A stretch of 64,000 bases of DNA from Ilumatobacteraceae bacterium (lineage in GTDB: Bacteria > Actinomycetota > Acidimicrobiia > Acidimicrobiales > Iamiaceae), in the NCBI GenBank assembly GCA_025463265.1, contig JAOBWH010000191.1:19765-83764 (forward strand), written 5' to 3'. This document shows positions 43,698 to 53,403 of the stretch, one piece after another. A program made the translations under genes and the position numbers. Each line of letters starts with the position of its first letter. Within the stretch, counting starts at the first letter, position 1. A model generated the notes under the pieces. The model made no database searches, had not been told where the DNA came from, and saw only the letters and a list, made by a program, of their open reading frames with translations.

Positions 43698-44453
43698 ATG
43701 ACGATGCGCATCGAGAGCTTCACCGTCGACGCCCGTGATCCGAAGGCCCTCGCCACCTGGTGGTCGGAGGCCCTGGGCTGGATCATCTGCTTCGAGTCCG
43801 AGGACGGGATCGAGGTCAACCTGTGCGAGCGGCTCGACCCCGATGGCACCCACCCCCACCCGGAGCTGTCCTTCGTCGGCGACCGCAGCCACGCCGAGGG
43901 GCCCCAGCGGCTCCACCTGGACCTGAACAGCTTCTCGGCCTCGGACCAGACGGCCACCGTCGAACGGCTGCTCGCGATGGGAGCCACCCACGCCGACGTC
44001 GGCCAGGCCGCCGACGCCCCCTTCACCGTGCTGGCCGACCCCGAGGGCAACCACTTCTGCGTCCTCGACCCGCGCCCGGAGTACGCGCACCTCGGCTCGG
44101 TGGCCGGCGTGACCCTCGCCGCCCACGATGCCCGAGCGCTCCGCGATGTGTGGGCCGCCGCCACCAGCTGGGAGGTCACCCGCGACGACCCCGGTCACAT
44201 CGTGCTGACGCCACCCGACGGGGGGTTCCCGATCGAGATCATCACCCGGCCGACGCTGGTGGACGACGACGCCAAGATCCGCATGCACCTCGATGTCGCC
44301 CCCGGCGAGCGCGACGACCAGGAGCGGTGCGTTGACCAGCTCATCGCCCTGGGCGCCCGCCGCGTGGACATCGGCCAGACCGGCGACGAACCGTGGGTGG
44401 TCCTCGCCGACCCCGAGGGCAATGAGTTCTGCGTCCTCTCCCCCCGCCCCTGA
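43698..44453 (+). CDS. Two-module VOC (glyoxalase-like) protein
   Basis: A 251-residue protein of two similar VOC halves: first [20 protein letters not shown] to [20 protein letters not shown], second [20 protein letters not shown] to [20 protein letters not shown]. The near-identical ends [13 protein letters not shown] show internal duplication. HLDL and HLDV strands may carry metal ligands. Alternative starts are GTG 43692 and ATG 43704. Function in the nucleoside island is unknown. Confidence 0.82.
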   Translation: MTMRIESFTVDARDPKALATWWSEALGWIICFESEDGIEVNLCERLDPDGTHPHPELSFVGDRSHAEGPQRLHLDLNSFSASDQTATVERLLAMGATHADVGQAADAPFTVLADPEGNHFCVLDPRPEYAHLGSVAGVTLAAHDARALRDVWAAATSWEVTRDDPGHIVLTPPDGGFPIEIITRPTLVDDDAKIRMHLDVAPGERDDQERCVDQLIALGARRVDIGQTGDEPWVVLADPEGNEFCVLSPRP

Positions 44454-44476
44454 CCGCCGCCGTCGACGCGATCCGG

Positions 44477-46195
44477 TCAGGCGAGACCGGTGGTGGCTGC
44501 GGTGGCTGCGACCAGCTCGTCGAGGGCGGTGGTGGCCCGGCGGCGGGCGCCGGGAAGGTCAGCGAGGTCGCGGACGGGCTCCACGACCTCGACGTAGGCC
44601 TTCAGCTTCGGTTCGGTGCCGCTGGGCCGCACGATCACCCGGGCACCGTCGAGGTACCAGGTGAGCACGTCGCTCGGGACGAAGCCCCGGGCCGGATCGC
44701 CGTCGATCAGGTCATCGGTGCGCTGGACCGACCGACCGGCGAGGTGGGCGGGAGGCGAGGTCCGCATCCGCTGCATCGCCGCCACCATCTGCTCCATGGC
44801 GTCGGACCCCGGGACCCGGACCGACCACTGAGCGGTCTGGTGGACGCCGTGGGCCAGCGCCAGGTCGTCGAGCACGTCCAGCAGGGTCCGGCCGTCGCGC
44901 CGCTGGACCGCCGCCGCCTCAGCCAGGAGCAGCGCGGCGGTGATGCCGTCCTTGTCGCGGACCAGTCCACCGGCGCAGAAGCCCAGGGCCTCCTCGTAGG
45001 CGAAGCCGAGCTCCCGGTCCGGATCGGCGGCCCGGCCCAGCCACTTGAACCCGGTGAGGGTCTCCACGAACAGGACCCCGGCCGCGGCCGACATGCGGCT
45101 GAGCATGGTGGACGACACGATCGTGGTGGCCAGCACCGCCCCCTCGGCGATCCCGCCCGACGAGATCAGGTGGTGCGCCAGCAGCGCGCCGATCTCGTCA
45201 CCGCGCAGCGCACGCCATCCGTCGGGGGCGGTGGGGTCCGGAACCGCCGCACCCAGCCGGTCGGCGTCGGGGTCGTTGGCGAGCAGGAGGTCGGCGCCGG
45301 CGGCCGTGGCCGTGGCGATCCCGAGGTCGAGGGCACCGGGTTCCTCGGGGTTCGGGAACGGCACGGTGGGGAAGTCCGGGTCCGGCTCCACCTGCTGCTC
45401 CACCTCGACGGGCGGTGCGAACCCGGCCGCCGCGAACGCCCGGCGGATGGTGGCGGCGCCGACGCCGTGCATCGCCGTGTAAGCGGTCACCACCGTGCGC
45501 TCCGTCGGCACCAGCCCCACCTGCGACGCGGCGTCGACGTAGGTCTGCACCAGCTCATCGCCGACCCGGATGATGTCGGGATCCTCCGGGTGGGCGTAGG
45601 GGACGTCGACGGCCCGGGGCGTGGCGTCGATCCCGGCGGCGATGATCCCGTCGACCGGCGGGATGATCTGGCGGGCGCTGGCGTCGTAGACCTTGTAGCC
45701 GTTGTCCTGCGGGGGGTTGTGGCTGGCGGTCACCATCACGCCGGCTGCGGCGTCGAGGTGGCTCACGGCGAACGCCAGCACCGGGGTGGGCAGCGGGCCG
45801 GGCAGCACGTAGGCCCGGATGCCCGCAGCGGCGAAGATGGCGGCGCTGGCCTCGGCGAAGTCCCGCGACCGGTGCCGGGCGTCGAAGCACACGGCCACCC
45901 CCTTGCGGGCCACGTCGGGGTCGCCCGTCCCCTTGAGCCAGGTCACGATGCCGTTGGCCGCTCGGGTGACCACGGCGAGGTTCATGCGGTTCGGACCGGC
46001 CCCGAGCCGGCCCCGCAGACCGGCCGTACCGAAGTCCAGGTCGGCCTTGAACCGGTCGGCGAGGTCCGCGGCCGCCTCCGGGTCACCGGCCTCGACCGCG
46101 GTGATCACCGCGTCGAGCTCGTCACGGGTGGTGGGGTCGGGGTCGGCGGCGATCCAGGACCACGCACGCTCGATGAGGGCGGGATCGGCCGCCAT
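44477..46195 (-). CDS. Alpha-D-phosphohexomutase family: phosphopentomutase/phosphoglucomutase
   Basis: A 572-residue phosphosugar mutase of the PGM2/PmmB group, which includes enzymes that interconvert (deoxy)ribose-1-phosphate and -5-phosphate. Active-site serine loop [19 protein letters not shown], metal loop [13 protein letters not shown], sugar loop [14 protein letters not shown] with FAYEEALGF, and phosphate loop [15 protein letters not shown]. No deoB is seen, so this enzyme probably links the phosphorylases to deoC and the pentose phosphate pathway. ATG 46195 overlaps the PNP stop (ATGA). Confidence 0.92.
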   Translation of the reverse strand: MAADPALIERAWSWIAADPDPTTRDELDAVITAVEAGDPEAAADLADRFKADLDFGTAGLRGRLGAGPNRMNLAVVTRAANGIVTWLKGTGDPDVARKGVAVCFDARHRSRDFAEASAAIFAAAGIRAYVLPGPLPTPVLAFAVSHLDAAAGVMVTASHNPPQDNGYKVYDASARQIIPPVDGIIAAGIDATPRAVDVPYAHPEDPDIIRVGDELVQTYVDAASQVGLVPTERTVVTAYTAMHGVGAATIRRAFAAAGFAPPVEVEQQVEPDPDFPTVPFPNPEEPGALDLGIATATAAGADLLLANDPDADRLGAAVPDPTAPDGWRALRGDEIGALLAHHLISSGGIAEGAVLATTIVSSTMLSRMSAAAGVLFVETLTGFKWLGRAADPDRELGFAYEEALGFCAGGLVRDKDGITAALLLAEAAAVQRRDGRTLLDVLDDLALAHGVHQTAQWSVRVPGSDAMEQMVAAMQRMRTSPPAHLAGRSVQRTDDLIDGDPARGFVPSDVLTWYLDGARVIVRPSGTEPKLKAYVEVVEPVRDLADLPGARRRATTALDELVAATAATTGLA

Positions 46196-47028
46196 CAGAT
46201 CTGGCCCACGATCTCGGCGATGAGCCCACCCATGCGGTCAGCAGACTCGGCGGCCACCGCAAGCACGTCCTCGTGGTCGAGCACCTCGTCGGCCAGTCCG
46301 GCCGCCAGGTTGGTCACGAGCGACACCGCCAGCAGGTCAGCTCCGGCGTGGGCGGCGGCGATGGACTCGAGGACGGTGGACATGCCCACCAGCTCCCCGC
46401 CGAGCGTGGCCACCATCTGCACCTCGGCCGGCGTCTCGTAGGTGGGCCCGAGCAGGCCGCAGTACACGGCCTCCTCGAGCGTGGGATCCACGGCGTGGGC
46501 GAGCTCCCGGAGGCGGGGCGTGTACACCTCGCCCATGTCCGGGAAGCGGGGCCCGATGCGGTCGTCGTTGGGGCCGAGCAGCGGGGTCCGCCCCGTGAGG
46601 TTGAGGTGGTCGGCGATGAGGACCGGCTGGCCGGGGCGCATCCCCGCCCGGAGGCCGCCGGCGGCGTTGGTGAGCACGACCGTCGAGCACCCGGCCCGCA
46701 CTGCGGTGCGCACCGCGTGGGCGACGACGTTGGGGTGGTGGCCCTCGTAGAGGTGCACCCGGCCCATGAAGGCGAGGATCCGCTTGTCGCCGCTGACGAT
46801 CGATCGCACGGTGGTCCCGTGCCCCTGGACCGAGGCCTCGGGGAACCCGCCGAGGTCGGTCATCGGCAGCTCGGCCACGACCTCGCCCATGCGGTCCGCC
46901 GCAGGCTTCCACCCGGAGCCGAGCACGATGGCGACATCGTGGCGTGCCACCCCGGTGGCCTCGGCCAGCCGGGCGGCGGAGGCCACCGCCGCGTCGAAGG
47001 GCTGGCTGACCGGATCCGGATGCGTCAC
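46195..47028 (-). CDS. Purine nucleoside phosphorylase (trimeric type)
   Basis: Phosphorolysis of inosine and guanosine to base and ribose-1-phosphate; 277 aa. Motifs: AIVLGSGWKPAAD, FMGRVHLYEGHHPNVVAHAV with the phosphate site, VLTNAAGGLRAGMRPGQPVL, GPTYETPAEVQMVATLGGEL, VGMSTVLESIAAAHAG, and SLVTNLAAGL. GTG 47028 is chosen over GTG 47055 to match the family N-terminus. It takes inosine from adenosine deaminase and feeds the overlapping mutase gene. Confidence 0.93.
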   Translation of the reverse strand: MTHPDPVSQPFDAAVASAARLAEATGVARHDVAIVLGSGWKPAADRMGEVVAELPMTDLGGFPEASVQGHGTTVRSIVSGDKRILAFMGRVHLYEGHHPNVVAHAVRTAVRAGCSTVVLTNAAGGLRAGMRPGQPVLIADHLNLTGRTPLLGPNDDRIGPRFPDMGEVYTPRLRELAHAVDPTLEEAVYCGLLGPTYETPAEVQMVATLGGELVGMSTVLESIAAAHAGADLLAVSLVTNLAAGLADEVLDHEDVLAVAAESADRMGGLIAEIVGQI

Positions 47029-47112
47029 CCGTCCAGTCTGCCGCGACTTCGCCACCGCCGTCTCCGGTGGATCCAGCCCTGTGGCGCAGCAGGCGGGACC
47101 TGACCCGAGGGT

Positions 47113-48120
47113 TCAGCCGAGGAGGCCGACGGTCTGGGCGAGGCTCATGCCCGGTCGGGGGCCGATGTGGCCGATCACGGCGGCGGCGGCGATGGACCCG
47201 AGCCGGCCGCACTCCTGCAGCGGACGGTCCTGGGACCAGCCGTAGAGGAACCCGGCGGCGTAGAGGTCGCCGGCACCGGTGGTGTCGACCCGCTTGGGCA
47301 CCTGGTGGGCGGCGACCTTGACGATCTCGTCCCTGGTGACCACGACCGAGCCCTCGCGCCCGCAGGTGACCGCAGCGATGTCGCAGACGCCTCGCACCGC
47401 GTCGACGCCCTCGTCGAAGGTGTCGACGCCGTAGAGCTTCACGATCTCCTCCTCGTTGGCGAAGAGGATGTCGACGCCCTCGGCGACGAGCGTCAAGAAG
47501 TCGTCGCGGTGGCGGTCGACGCAGAAGCTGTCGGAGAGGGTGAGCGCCACCTTGCGGCCGGCCTCGTGGGCGGCAGCAGCAGCGGTGCGGAACGCCGCCT
47601 TGGCGTCGTCGCGGTCGAACAGGTAGCCCTCGAGGAACGTGACCTTGGCCGAAGCGATCAGGTCGAGGTCGAGGTGATCGGCGCAGAGGGTGGCCGACGC
47701 TCCGAGGTAGGTGTTCATGGTGCGCTCGCCGTCGGGGGTGACGACGATCATGCAGCGGCCGGTGGGGTCGCCCTCGGTGGCCAGGTCGGCGGAGAAGTGC
47801 ACACCGAGCGAGTTGAGGTCGTGGCCGAACGCCTTGCCCAGACCGTCGTTCTTGACCCGGCCGATGTAGGCGGCCCGGCCGCCGAAGGAGGCCACACCCG
47901 ACAGCGTGTTGGCGGCCGACCCGCCGGAGGCTTCGGTCTTGTCGCCACCCATGGCGGCGTAGATCTCCTCGGCCCGGTCGGTGTCGATGAGCGTCATCGA
48001 GCCCTTGACGAGGTCCATCTGCTCGATGAACGACTCCTCCTCGGTGCTGAGGACATCGACGAGGGCGTTGCCGATGCCAAGGACATCGAAGGCGGCGGGG
48101 TGGTCCGAAGAGGTGCTCAC
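47113..48120 (-). CDS. PfkB-family kinase, adenosine kinase-like
   Basis: A 335-residue ribokinase-fold enzyme. FDVLGIGNALVDVL at the N-terminus, GGSAANTLSGVASFGG in the sugar-binding region, NEEEIVKLYGV, and the catalytic/anion-hole motif DTTGAGDLYAAGFLYG. The layout matches the adenosine kinase branch (cd01168) rather than ribokinase, and neighbours PNP and PPM support a nucleoside substrate. GTG 48120; TAGGGT lies nine bases upstream. Another sugar or nucleoside substrate is possible. Confidence 0.87.
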   Translation of the reverse strand: MSTSSDHPAAFDVLGIGNALVDVLSTEEESFIEQMDLVKGSMTLIDTDRAEEIYAAMGGDKTEASGGSAANTLSGVASFGGRAAYIGRVKNDGLGKAFGHDLNSLGVHFSADLATEGDPTGRCMIVVTPDGERTMNTYLGASATLCADHLDLDLIASAKVTFLEGYLFDRDDAKAAFRTAAAAAHEAGRKVALTLSDSFCVDRHRDDFLTLVAEGVDILFANEEEIVKLYGVDTFDEGVDAVRGVCDIAAVTCGREGSVVVTRDEIVKVAAHQVPKRVDTTGAGDLYAAGFLYGWSQDRPLQECGRLGSIAAAAVIGHIGPRPGMSLAQTVGLLG

Positions 48121-48204
48121 AAGCCGGAAACCCTAGGCGTCCCCCCGGTGAACTCCCGAACCGACGAGGTCGCCCGCAGCATCGCTGAATGAGGCAGCAG
48201 CAGT

Positions 48205-48348
48205 TCATCGCTCGGCCCTCCGCCGGGACCGGAGCCGCCGCTCCGCCCTGCGGTAGCCCCACTCACGCAGGACGACGAGCGCTGCCGCCATGAGCACGAT
48301 CGCTGCCACATCGACGGGTGCGAGCGAACCGAACGATCCGATCACCAC
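48205..48348 (-). CDS. Possible small single-pass membrane protein (47 aa)
   Basis: A minus-strand frame from GTG 48348 gives a short N-terminus, one hydrophobic segment (LAPVDVAAIVLMAAALVVL) and a very basic tail (REWGYRRAERRLRSRRRAER). This is the shape of a small membrane protein with a cytoplasmic basic tail. A clear ribosome binding site is lacking. It lies upstream of the adenosine-kinase-like gene on the same strand, in the 320-bp gap before the lipoprotein gene. Confidence 0.4.
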   Translation of the reverse strand: MVIGSFGSLAPVDVAAIVLMAAALVVLREWGYRRAERRLRSRRRAER

Positions 48349-48440
48349 GATGGCGACACCGCGAGCAAAAGCGCTGGATCGGGCCGCGGTAGCGTGGTCG
48401 GCGGCCTTCCGGCCCCTTCACCTCCTCAGGAGCCTCTTCG

Positions 48441-49070
48441 ATGATCGCCACCCGTACCCGCAGCACCGTCGCCGTCCTGGCCCTGTCCACGGCGGGACTG
48501 CTGGCCGCTTGCGGGTCGTCGGGCGGCACCGATGCCACCGGCACCACGGCGCCGGAGGCCACCACCACCACGGCGGCGGCGGGCGGCGAGACCACCACCA
48601 CCGAGGCCGGGGCCGCCACCACCTCGACGGCCGGCGGGGGCGGCGAGACCACCACCACCCTCAGCAGCGAGGGGACCGACACCGAGACCAGCGAGCTCGA
48701 CACCCTCGACGACGGCGACCACTACGTGTACATGGCCGGCCTGGAGACGGGGAAGGTCGAGGGCCAAGACGTGCAGGTCCTCATCGTCGACCCGGTCGAG
48801 ATGCTCACCGGCCAGAAGGCCATCGACGCGGCGGGAGAGGACGGGGTCACCCTCGACACCGACTACTACATCCGCAACTCGGACCAGACCGTGAAGCGCA
48901 TCGCCGTGGTCCCCGAGGCGTCGGTCACCAGCCTGAGCGGCGGCAGCCCCGACCCGGTTCCGTCCAGCGTCGACGACGTCTGGCAGCAGGAGTACCTGTT
49001 CAAGATCAACGTCGGCAACGTGCGGGACATCACCACCATCTCGAGCATCGACGCCGTCTACCTCCCCTAG
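48441..49070 (+). CDS. Thr-rich-linker lipoprotein of unknown function
   Basis: A 209-residue lipoprotein. Signal peptide ends in the lipobox LLAAC with C24 lipidated. Residues 35-85 are a low-complexity Thr/Ala/Gly/Glu linker, then a compact domain of about 120 residues: DDGDHYVYMAGLETGKVEGQ, VQVLIVDPVEMLTGQKA, and DTDYYIRNSDQTVKRIAVVP. AGGAG lies eight bases before ATG 48441, and GTAGCGT upstream could be the -10. No family name is assigned; probably cell-surface. Confidence 0.78.
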   Translation: MIATRTRSTVAVLALSTAGLLAACGSSGGTDATGTTAPEATTTTAAAGGETTTTEAGAATTSTAGGGGETTTTLSSEGTDTETSELDTLDDGDHYVYMAGLETGKVEGQDVQVLIVDPVEMLTGQKAIDAAGEDGVTLDTDYYIRNSDQTVKRIAVVPEASVTSLSGGSPDPVPSSVDDVWQQEYLFKINVGNVRDITTISSIDAVYLP

Positions 49071-49121
49071 GCGGCCCGGTAGCCTCGGCCGGGTCCAGAA
49101 CCCCACCCGCCGAGGATCCCC

Positions 49122-51695
49122 GTGCCCGAGCACGACCTGAACCGCCTGCCCACCACCGTGGTGCCGTCGCACTACGACCTGGAGCTGGCCCCCGACCTCG
49201 ACGCCGCCACGTTCACCGGCACCGCCGAGGTCACCGTGATCGCCACCGAGGCGGTCGACCAGCTGATCCTCCACGCGCTGGACCTGGAGATCAGCGAGGC
49301 CTGGCTGGAGGGCACCGACGGCGAGCGGATCGACGCCACCCCCACGTTCGACACGCCGTCGGAGACGGTGACCCTGGCGCTCGCCACCACGGCCGGCGCG
49401 GGCGCGTGGACGCTCCACACCACGTTCACGGGCGAGCTCAACGACAAGCTGGTCGGGTTCTACCGCTCGACCTTCACCGGCGACGACGGTGCCACCCACA
49501 CGCTGGCGTGCACCCAGTTCGAGTCGACCCACGCCCGCCGGGCGTTCCCGTGCTGGGACGAGCCGGCGTTCAAGTCCACCTTCTCCATCCGCCTCGTGGT
49601 GGCCGAGGACCTGTTCGCCGTGTCGAACGCCCGGGAGACCGCCGTCGACCAGCTGCCCGACGGCCGCAAGCGGGTCCACTTCTCCCCCACGATGCACATG
49701 TCGACCTATCTGGTGGCGTTCGTGATCGGTCCGCTCGAGGCGAGCGAAGCGGTCGACGTCGACGGCGTTCCGCTGCGGGTCATCGCCGTGCCGGGCAAGG
49801 CGGACCTCACCCCGTTCGCCCTGGAGATCGGCGAGTTCTCCCTGCGGTACCTGAGCGACTGGTACGGGATCGCCTACCCGGGCGACAAGCTCGATCTCAT
49901 CGCCATCCCCGACTTCGCGTTCGGGGCCATGGAGAACCTGGGCTGCGTGACGTTCCGGGAGACGGCCCTGCTCCTCGACCAGGAGCGGTCGACCCAGTCG
50001 GAGCTCCAGCGGGTGGCCGATGTGGTGGCCCACGAGATCGCCCACATGTGGTTCGGCGACCTGGTGACCATGGGGTGGTGGAACGGCATCTGGCTGAACG
50101 AGGCCTTCGCCACGTTCATGGAGATGATGACCACCGATGCCTTCCGCCCCGAGTGGCAGCGCTGGACGGACTTCGGCCTCGCCCGATCCGCCGCCTTCGA
50201 CACGGACTCGCTCACCAGCACCCGGGCCATCGAGTACGAGGTCGTCACCGCCGCCGATGCCGAGGGCATGTTCGACGTGCTCACCTACGAGAAGGGCGCC
50301 TCGGTCGTCCGCATGCTCCAGCAGTACCTCGGCGAGGACCGGTTCCAGGCCGGCATCCGCCACTACCTCGAGGTCCACTCGTACGCCAACACCGAGACCA
50401 CCGATCTCTGGGACGCCATCGAGGAGGCCACGGGGGAGCCGGTCCGCCAGATCATGGACTCGTGGATCTTCCACCCCGGGCACCCGGTGATCTCCATCTC
50501 GGCATCGGAGGATCGGAGGACGCTGCGCCTCCGCCAGGACCGCTTCTCCTTCGCCCCCGATCCGGCGGCCGGCATCACCCTGCCCCCGAACGAGCCCCGC
50601 TCGGTCCCCGTGGTCATCCGCGTCGGGCACGGCGACGCCACGTCGCTGCACCGGGTGCTGCTCGACGAGCCCGAGACCACGCTCGAGCTCGAGCACGCCG
50701 CCGACTGGATCGAGGGCAACCACGAGGGCAACGGCTTCTACCGGGTGGAGCTGGCCGACGGTGACCTCCAGGCGCTGGCCGGGCGGGCCCCGGCCGTGCT
50801 CTCGCCGCTGGAGCGCTACGGGCTCGTCGAGGACGAGTTCGCCCTGATCCTGGCCGGCCGCAGCTCGGTCGCCCGCCTGTTCGGCCTGCTGCGGAGCTTG
50901 AGCACCGAGGCCGACCTGTCCGTGTGGCAGCGCATCATCGGCGTCACCGCCGGCATCGGGCGCGTCGCCCCAGCCGACCAGGTGGAGGCGTACCAGGCGT
51001 GGGTGCGGGCGCTGCTCGGCCCGGCCCTCCAGGGCCTCGGCGACACCAAGGTGCCCGGCGAGCCCGAGCGCACCACCGCCCTGCGCGCTTCGCTGTTCGA
51101 CGCGCTCGCCCGGTTCGGGAACGACCAGCCCCGCCGCGAGCAGGCGGCCGCCCACTTCACCGCGCTGGGCGAGGACCCCGACGCCGTCGATGCCGACCTG
51201 GCCGACGCCGTGGTCCGGGTGGTGGCCTCCACCGCCGACCAGGCCACCTGGGACGAGCTCCGCCGCCGGGCCGCTGCGGCCCGCACCGCTCAAGACACGC
51301 TCCGCCACCAGGGCGCCCTCGCCGACGCACAGGATCCGGCGTTGGTCCTGCGCTTCTGCGAGCTCTGCCTCACCGACGAGATCCGCACCCAAGATGCGCT
51401 GTTCCTCCTGGCCCGGGCCCTGCGCAACCGCCACGCGACCGCCGAGGTGTGGGCCTTCCTGGCCGATCGCTGGGACGAGATCTCCACGCGGTTCCCCACC
51501 AGCACGGTCCCGCGCCTCATCGACGGCATCCGCGGGGTCAGCGACCGGGACCTGGCTGGGTCCATCGCCGCGTTCCTGGCCGAGCACCCCATCAAGCAGG
51601 GAACCAAGCCGGTCCAGCAGCACCTCGAGCGCATGTGGGTCACCGTCGCCCTGGCCGACCGGGTGCAGGCGGAGCTGGGCGCGGCGCTCGCGTGA
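49122..51695 (+). CDS. pepN: Aminopeptidase N (M1 family)
   Basis: Zinc aminopeptidase of 857 aa. N-terminal beta domain, exopeptidase motif GAMENLG (about residue 267), zinc site HEIAHMWFGDLV (about 304-315) with the third ligand in WLNEAFATFMEM, catalytic tyrosine region EYEVVTAADAEGMFDVLTYE. Helical ERAP1-like C-terminal domain (about 540-857). No signal peptide, so cytoplasmic peptide turnover. GTG 49122 is preceded by GAGGATCCCC. The stop overlaps the metallophosphoesterase start. Confidence 0.96.
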   Translation: MPEHDLNRLPTTVVPSHYDLELAPDLDAATFTGTAEVTVIATEAVDQLILHALDLEISEAWLEGTDGERIDATPTFDTPSETVTLALATTAGAGAWTLHTTFTGELNDKLVGFYRSTFTGDDGATHTLACTQFESTHARRAFPCWDEPAFKSTFSIRLVVAEDLFAVSNARETAVDQLPDGRKRVHFSPTMHMSTYLVAFVIGPLEASEAVDVDGVPLRVIAVPGKADLTPFALEIGEFSLRYLSDWYGIAYPGDKLDLIAIPDFAFGAMENLGCVTFRETALLLDQERSTQSELQRVADVVAHEIAHMWFGDLVTMGWWNGIWLNEAFATFMEMMTTDAFRPEWQRWTDFGLARSAAFDTDSLTSTRAIEYEVVTAADAEGMFDVLTYEKGASVVRMLQQYLGEDRFQAGIRHYLEVHSYANTETTDLWDAIEEATGEPVRQIMDSWIFHPGHPVISISASEDRRTLRLRQDRFSFAPDPAAGITLPPNEPRSVPVVIRVGHGDATSLHRVLLDEPETTLELEHAADWIEGNHEGNGFYRVELADGDLQALAGRAPAVLSPLERYGLVEDEFALILAGRSSVARLFGLLRSLSTEADLSVWQRIIGVTAGIGRVAPADQVEAYQAWVRALLGPALQGLGDTKVPGEPERTTALRASLFDALARFGNDQPRREQAAAHFTALGEDPDAVDADLADAVVRVVASTADQATWDELRRRAAAARTAQDTLRHQGALADAQDPALVLRFCELCLTDEIRTQDALFLLARALRNRHATAEVWAFLADRWDEISTRFPTSTVPRLIDGIRGVSDRDLAGSIAAFLAEHPIKQGTKPVQQHLERMWVTVALADRVQAELGAALA

Positions 51696-52852
51696 TCCAC
51701 CGGCGGTCGCCCGCCATCTGGGTCTTCGGCGTCGATCACGATGCGGTCCAGCTCACCTGGCGGCTGCTGGGCGACGGCCCGCTCCACATCCGGGCGCTCG
51801 AGGACGACGTCGACCTCGACGTCGTCCTCCCGAGCCCGGGCGATGCGGGCGCCACCCTCCTGGAAGGCCTTCCGGGTGGGCGCCTGCTGCGCCTCGAGGC
51901 CACCAGCGCGGCCCTCGACGGTCCGGCACTGCTCACCGCACGGACCCTGGGAGCCCTGCCCGGCGAGGAGCTGACCCGGTTCGCCACGGTCAGCGACCTG
52001 CACCTCGGCGCCCGGGTGTTCGGCCACCGGGGCACCATCGGCGATCCGTTCGACCACCCCGACCCGCATCCCGTGCGCTGCGCCGGGGCGGCGCTCGACG
52101 AGGCCGTCGCCTGGGGGGCGGAGCGCATCGTCGCCAAGGGCGATCTGACCAACGGCGCCCAGCCGTACCAGTGGCGCAGCTACGCCGAGCTGGTCCACCG
52201 CCTGCCCGTGCCGGTGGACGCCCTTCCCGGGAACCACGACCACGGACCGACGTTCGAGATCACCCACCTCGGCGCCGCCCCGGCGGCCGCCGCCTTCGAC
52301 CTGTCCATCGCCGACCCGGTGCTCGTCCGCGACCTGCCGGGGGTGCGGGTGATCCTCGCCGACACCACCGTCGAGGGGCACCACGGCGGCCGGCTGTCCC
52401 GCGTGGAGCCGGACATCCTCGACGCCGCCGCCGAAGCCGACCCTGCGGGCGGGGTGCTGCTGGCGCTCCACCACCAGCTCCAGCCGAACGTGCTGCCCGA
52501 GGGCTGGCCCCCGGGCATCCCGCACCACGACAGCGTCTCCCTGCTCGACGCCCTGGGCGCAGCCCACCCCCACGTCCTGGTCACCAGCGGGCACACCCAC
52601 CGCCACCGCCGCTGGGGACGGTCCGGCGTGGTGGTGACCCAGGTCGGCTCCACCAAGGACTACCCGGGCGTGTGGGCGGGCTACGTCGTGCACGAGGGCG
52701 GGATCCGCCAGATCGTGCGGCGCGTCCAGCACCCCGACGCCATCGCCTGGACCGACCACACGCGCATCGCCGCCTTCGGCCTGTGGGAGCACGCCGCACC
52801 CGGCCGGCTCGACGCCCGCTGCTTCAACGTCGCCTGGGGGCGGCGGACCTGA
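51692..52852 (+). CDS. Calcineurin-like metallophosphoesterase
   Basis: A 386-residue protein. Residues 1-95 are an unrecognised N-terminal part (VFGVDHDAVQLTWRLLGDGP). The metallophosphoesterase domain has all blocks: TVSDLHLGARV, IVAKGDLTNGA, ALPGNHDHGP, LLALHHQLQ, and VTSGHTHRHRRWGRSGVVVT. GTG 51692 overlaps the pepN stop (GTGA). Substrate unknown. Confidence 0.88.
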   Translation: MIHRRSPAIWVFGVDHDAVQLTWRLLGDGPLHIRALEDDVDLDVVLPSPGDAGATLLEGLPGGRLLRLEATSAALDGPALLTARTLGALPGEELTRFATVSDLHLGARVFGHRGTIGDPFDHPDPHPVRCAGAALDEAVAWGAERIVAKGDLTNGAQPYQWRSYAELVHRLPVPVDALPGNHDHGPTFEITHLGAAPAAAAFDLSIADPVLVRDLPGVRVILADTTVEGHHGGRLSRVEPDILDAAAEADPAGGVLLALHHQLQPNVLPEGWPPGIPHHDSVSLLDALGAAHPHVLVTSGHTHRHRRWGRSGVVVTQVGSTKDYPGVWAGYVVHEGGIRQIVRRVQHPDAIAWTDHTRIAAFGLWEHAAPGRLDARCFNVAWGRRT

Positions 52853-52884
52853 GGCCTGCCCGACCTCGCCTCAGGGCACTCCGA

Positions 52885-53403
52885 TCACCTGGGCGGAGCG
52901 ACGGCGAAGGCCAGCGTCCCGGCGGTGTCGGTGACCGTGACGGTGACCTGACGGCGGGAGGTGGCGTCCTTCGCGCTGCAGGTCGATGTCGAGGCCGGGG
53001 CCCGGACCTCGATGGGGTCGCCACTGCACCGCACCTGGAACGTCCGCTTGAACTGCTTCTCCAGCGACGTCGTGAGCTCGTCGGTGATGCGCTCCACGGT
53101 GACGACCGCAGCAGCAGGAGCCACGTCGAGGGTGCCCTCGTCGTCGACCTGGCGGACGTCGACGGCGAGGGGTCCGACGCCCTTCAGCGTGACCGTGCAG
53201 GTGAAGGTGCCGCCCTCCACCTGCTCCAGGTCTTCGCCGCAGTCGGTCCCGGTGACCGTGGGGGCGACCTCGGCCGCCACGGCCCGGCCGACGGCCCGCT
53301 CGGTGGCCGCCTCGTCCAGCGACCCGGCCGAGTCACTGCACCCCGCCACGATGAGGACGCACGCCGCCGCGGCCGCGACGGGCCGGACGCGGCGGGAGGT
53401 CAC
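52885..53403 (-). CDS. DUF4333 lipoprotein
   Basis: A 172-residue lipoprotein with lipobox IVAGC (C22). DUF4333-like features: helix ATERAVGRAVAAEVAPTV, then the cysteine GTDCGEDLEQVEGGTFTCTV, and a similar arrangement in the second half (LTTSLEKQFKRTFQVRCSGD ... STSTCSAKD). It may hold two such modules. Found widely in Actinobacteria; function unknown. GTG 53403 overlaps the stop of the YhhN gene (GTGA), so the two are coupled. Confidence 0.83.
   Translation of the reverse strand: MTSRRVRPVAAAAACVLIVAGCSDSAGSLDEAATERAVGRAVAAEVAPTVTGTDCGEDLEQVEGGTFTCTVTLKGVGPLAVDVRQVDDEGTLDVAPAAAVVTVERITDELTTSLEKQFKRTFQVRCSGDPIEVRAPASTSTCSAKDATSRRQVTVTVTDTAGTLAFAVAPPR

Noticed and set aside
48426..51623. A minus-strand open frame of over 1000 codons opposite pepN
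   Set aside because: It is antisense to a complete, motif-bearing aminopeptidase N. Its sequence is dominated by Gly, Asp, Val, Arg and His in the way typical of the reverse frame of high-GC genes, with no recognisable domain.
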